From NCBI RefSeq assembly GCF_937616625.2, contig NC_065576.1, forward strand, positions 33,630,628 to 33,694,627: a stretch of DNA of 64,000 nt. The letters are read 5' to 3'. Below the pieces are notes generated by a model. The model ran no database searches. It was not told where the DNA came from and saw only the letters and a program-made list of their open reading frames with translations. Position numbers and translations under genes: made by a program. Origin of the DNA: Mercurialis annua (taxonomy: Eukaryota > Streptophyta > Magnoliopsida > Malpighiales > Euphorbiaceae). Shown here piece by piece: positions 59,954 to 64,000 of the stretch (positions within the stretch are counted from its first letter, which is position 1; the number at the start of each line of letters is the position of its first letter).

Positions 59954-62149
59954 CCTCTTATTATGCGGCTATTCCGAATTCATATCCTCTTATTATACTT
60001 CTTTACTCTTCATATTAGGTGTCTTTCTGTCAGACTACCTTGCTACGATCTGCTCCTTCCCCGTTTGTGTTCTTATCGAGTGCTAGGCGTTACACACGTA
60101 TTACTCGATTCTTCTCATCCTTACATGGTCTTTCCCATGGCCCGTATTCGCTTTGGGTCTTTTATATTTTCTTTTTGCTGTACACTTTTTATGTCTACCC
60201 CATCTCATTCCTGGGTAAGTACCAATCATAGGTACCTTATCGATATCTTTCATGCCTTACATAGATTAATTTCAATAATATTTATTTCCATTAGGGCTCG
60301 TTTCTTATATTGGGGTGTATTTTATCACATATGTTCATTCTTGTTTGTCAAAAATCTTTTATGATCATTGTCGCAGGGCTTTACATCTGAGTTTCTTACA
60401 AAACAAATACGTTTCAAACATTGTTGGTCGACCAGTCTTTCAAACTCTTCCATCGATTCAAATTATTTTACTTTAAATCGTTTGAGAACATTGGTACAAT
60501 TGTAGCTCAAAGTGATGACACCTCTCATCACTAAAGAGTTGCTCGATAAAATCACGTTTTAAATTTTTTGACACGAGTATGATGCATGATCTACGTTATA
60601 AAAAATGTATTTTATATAAAAAAATATATATACGTATACTCGTATGCATTACTAACGTGATTATGACATGCCACATATGATGACCGAGCACAATTGTACC
60701 ATTAAATCACAAAATTTTCTTTCCTTGAAAACAATCGTAAGTCCCTTCAGCTACACACCTTGCGACATTAATGGTTTTTCATTGTAATTTATTGGGGTTT
60801 ATTATGATTTCGATATTGAAAATTTCGTTATCCATTGACACTTGTCTAAGTGTTTTATAGCCAATGTTATCCTCTACTAGCATTGCTAAACGAATATCCC
60901 GTTCCTCGTCTTTTAATGCTCATCCTTCTCTATAGTTCACCATCTCGGTCATATTCTTATCTCACACAGCTCTTAGGCTCACGTGTCAATTTTTTTCATA
61001 GCATACTTTCTTTAATATCATTTACCATCCTTATGGTAATGTAAACGTAATATAGGGGATTATGTTTCGCGCCATATATATTACGTATGTTATGTATTTT
61101 ATGCATTCTTAATTTCAAGTATCGTATAAGTAACTATGTTTAGGATAAAGCCTATATGCGCTGGTTTCTCAATCTATCTCTATAGGCTATCCTAACAATA
61201 CACAATTATATCAATGTATGTCATATCAATCGATCAAAAAATAAACAAAACTATACAAACATTTCAATCACATAAACATGTTTGGCACATAAGCATAGAA
61301 AGCATTTCGTACTTGAGGGCGTCTCACTGGACTCACCCTTCTCGGGTCGCAATGCCACATCTGCGTCCTCTAGCGCGTCTAGCACTGCCTCTACCTATGT
61401 GAAGAATTATGGGGTTATGCCAAATACTAGAAACATCACTCCTAGAAAAGGGAATGTCGATCTCTCATGTCGAAAGAAGAAAGGTGGAATGGAATCGTCA
61501 TTCCACTCATGATCACTAGCTATCTGACGAGTTCTAGCGGCTAACAATCCAAAATGCCTAGGTGCATCGTCGCATAGCTCAACAAAGTCGGGTCCTAAAT
61601 GGTCTTCTGATGCTTCCTCTTCGAATAGGTGTTTCCTCACTCTCCTCACTAACTTCTATCTCAGGGAAAAATGGTCTTACCCCGAGCTATAAAAGATCCT
61701 ACAATGTCTTATATGCACTCGTGCTGACGTATCTCCGACAGTTTGTCAGTATCTACATGAAATCCATTTAATAAATATGTGGCGCTTCCTCCTCTTCTGA
61801 TACATCATGTAGCTGATCTTCATTTTTCCCAAATATGCTGAACAGGAACGATTCTTAATCATGTGATACTGTCCAAACCACTTTTCCACAATATCCCATA
61901 ATTTAATATATGATATGCACTATCTAACTTAAAGCTTGACTAACTATCTAAGCATATCACATTCACTTAAACCCTTAAGCACTCTTACACACACCCGTTC
62001 AACTCGGCATTTCACAACCTATATCATCAAGCAAAGTCAATCAAATACATATAATCAATAAGGCTCGACTCTATACGCTGCAGTAGTTCCTAGGTACTTA
62101 GGGTCAAACAGACACTTTTCAAAGACTGGCAGTGGTAACTGGACCAACT
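59954..62149 (-). other. Internal domain of element I, right part
   Basis: Pyrimidine-rich on the plus strand at first, with CATATCCTCTTATTAT repeated at 59949 and 59981. It includes the conserved stem-loop at 60512-60531. A minus-strand open stretch at 61407-61649 is of uncertain meaning. No gag or pol motif is seen. Confidence 0.55.
60512..60531 (-). other. Conserved 7-bp stem-loop in the LARD internal domain (I)
   Basis: GTGATGA, loop CACCTC, TCATCAC, then ACTAAAGAGTTGC: identical to 31733-31752 and its flank in F. It lies about 1.6 kb inside the 5' LTR. Confidence 0.6.
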
Positions 62150-62161
62150 GCTCTGATACCA
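62150..62161 (-). other. Primer-binding site of element I
   Basis: GCTCTGATACCA on the plus strand, the reverse of the initiator tRNA-Met type site, 4 bases from the LTR start at 62166. Confidence 0.85.
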
Positions 62162-62165
62162 CCTT

Positions 62166-64000
62166 TGTCACGATCCAAAATTGAGGGTCGCGACCGGCGC
62201 TAGGGAATGGGAATTGTAGTTCCAAAACCCGTAGTAAGCCTAAAAATTGCTAAATCGTTTTCGCAAATAACAATCATACAAAGACTTTACAAACGGAAGC
62301 ATTTATATACACTAGTAAAACAATACAACTTGCTCGGGCCTATCGTTTCCGTACCTTGTACGTACTAACCCGGCATAATACTAGTGTTACATACACCTCA
62401 CGGGAATTTACCTCCGTGGAATAAATATGACAATCGTAGCCAAAACAAACATAAACACACTGACAACAACTGTAAACAATGAAAAACATATTAATGTACT
62501 AGGCCACGACACTGGTCAGACATTACACTACTGCAACAACTATGGAAGTCGGGACTGTACATAGCCAAAGGGACTTCCGGTCAAAGACGGACTTCTAGCC
62601 AAGTTCAGAATCTAGGTACCTTAAAAACACACTATTGGGGGGTCAGCTATTAAGCTGAGTGAGTTATACTTTACTTACCATATTATCAAAATAAGCATCG
62701 CATTTTAAAAACATTTTTAAAATATTTATACAATCACATTTTTAAACAATTCCAACATATACAATCACAGCAATTGCAAACTATTCGCTTAAGACAAGTA
62801 TTTGATCCGAACGAAACCTTAATCTTAAACTCCTTAACCTCTCCTAATCCGTATTATATTCGAATCAAATCATTTCAATCTGAGTGGTATGGTCCCGAGA
62901 TAGTTCGACTGAGTTACCGCTACCACGTGACATAGTCCTGAGATAGTTCAACCGAGTTACTCATGCCAATGCTTAATCCCAAGGTGTGAGTCCCGAGATA
63001 GTTCAACCGAGTTACTCACTAGATACAGGTTCCGAGATCCCAGATCCACCGAGTTACCTGGTATCTATTAAATTATGATCCTCCTTTCCTATATACAAAC
63101 ATAATTAGCATATATTGAGCTTATGTCAAACAATTCTAAGTGCAGACATCTAGACTCTTACAAACACCGGTGATCACACGGCCTATTGACGCCCAATAGG
63201 TAGCTTGTTTCTTCGGATCATATACAAATTCACATTGGAAAGTAATCGACAATCATAAGCAAAGTAATACAATTCATATATCAAACAAGTCAATCCAATA
63301 CAATGTATTTCAATCCAAAAACGAACAATTCGAATATAATTCAATCCAACAAGATCAATTCAATAAAATCAAGCTTATATAATATATGCGATGCATTTAA
63401 TAAAAATAAAAGTGAGTAAAATATACTCACCGCTTGCTATCCATAATCTTTTATAAGAGCTAGCGATGTCGCGTTCTGTAATTTTCGGGTTCCACTGGTA
63501 GTCGCCTCGTCAAGTCTACACAATTTCGATAATAACTCGAATTAATTACAATCTAACTATAATTAATTAATCCAAAACTAGATTTCTAGCCAACTTCGGA
63601 TATTGAAACCGTTTACTGAAAACAGTCCGAACCCTAAGAAAAGTTGATATTCTTAAAGTTCAGAACGTCTCCTACAACTTTCATTTAGGTCTCGGACTGA
63701 GATTAGCACCCGAAGGTGTCGGAATTTGGCCCCGAAGTTAATAACTTAGGGCTGTCCTAAATTTCAGAACTGCCATGCGTGACATAAGTTTCTGATTTAT
63801 TTGAGCCACTTAGAAGCCGAACTAGAAGAAACTTATACTTAGACATTTATAGAAAACATCTTTAAGTTTCCTTACCAACAAACGAAACTTAATTTGGAGT
63901 TCCATAGCTCGAGATATTTCCCTGGAAATATGGCTGTTCCGCACCGCAATAATTCCAGCAACATCGTCAAATTCTCAAATTATCTCTTTAACGTTTTGGT
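62166..64000 (-). repeat. Right (5') LTR of element I, cut by the window end
   Basis: It begins TGTCACGATCC. It is nearly identical to 49947 onward, including CCTTGTACGTACTAACCCGG, but without the TA microsatellite. About half of the LTR is visible. Confidence 0.93.

Larger units (their letters stand above)
49947..64000 (-). mobile_element. Element I: LARD-type LTR retrotransposon (right end off-window)
   Basis: Left LTR 49947-53727, PPT (AAGGGGGGAAGAA reversed, 53728-53740), non-coding internal domain, PBS at 62150-62161 and right LTR from 62166. The target duplication on the left would be CATTT (49942-49946); its partner is off-window. The internal domain is interrupted by element J (55729-59948) and shares stretches with element F. 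No gag-pol of its own is visible. Confidence 0.85.

Noticed and set aside
61407..61649. 80-codon minus-strand ORF as a gag remnant of element I
   Set aside because: The position near the 5' LTR would suit a gag N-terminus, but I see no gag motif, no continuation in frame and no match to the gag of G or J.

Overview
The window is plant nuclear DNA, probably from a eudicot, and it is almost entirely nested transposable elements. The evidence is Ty3/gypsy elements of the Tekay/Del chromovirus type (chromodomain after the integrase, LTRs of about 2.3-3.8 kb, initiator-tRNA-Met primer sites), a Helitron, Mutator-like elements with 9-bp target duplications, a tRNA-derived SINE, and a two-exon relic resembling a plant defensin-like peptide gene. 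I see no intact host gene. I cannot name the species.

Layout. 1-3635: 3' end of element A (+), with pol tail and 3' LTR. 3636-4627: unassigned T/G-rich DNA. 4633-7467: solo LTR B with TSD GTTAT. 7473-7630: unassigned. 7631-22187: element C (-), which keeps one LTR and a broken gag but no pol. Its LTR is split by solo LTR D (+, 9682-20827). D is split by a minus-strand Helitron (11614-20027), and the Helitron is split by solo LTR E (+, 13894-16992): four levels of nesting. The Helitron also carries two MITEs, a SINE and exon-like pieces of one or more host genes.

22188-26173 and 47203-49318 are the two halves of an older host locus, separated by element F (-, 26174-47202, TSD AATTT). The 3' flank of the defensin-like pseudogene (47528-47871) exists as two diverged copies, one in each half. 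Copy 1 has gained a MULE (22214-23091) and a MITE (23568-23876); copy 2 shows the corresponding empty sites. Element G (-, 35011-46409, TSD TAATC) is complete and young and sits inside the 5' LTR of F. Its gag-pol frame runs from 43035 to 38161 and is broken only by three nonsense substitutions.

49319-49946 is the start of another LTR (H), interrupted by element I (-, from 49947 past the window end). I contains a partial element J (gag piece plus 5' LTR, 55729-59948). F and I have no recognisable gag-pol but share a pyrimidine-rich (+ strand) internal domain, so they look like related LARD-type non-autonomous elements.

How the parts work together: G has the full enzyme set (gag, protease, RT, RNase H, integrase, chromodomain) but is now broken. 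A, C, F, I and J are derivatives that would depend on such enzymes in trans. All the LTRs share similar ends, including a terminal stem-loop with pairing-preserving changes between copies, while the promoter-proximal part carries different palindrome modules in different subfamilies.
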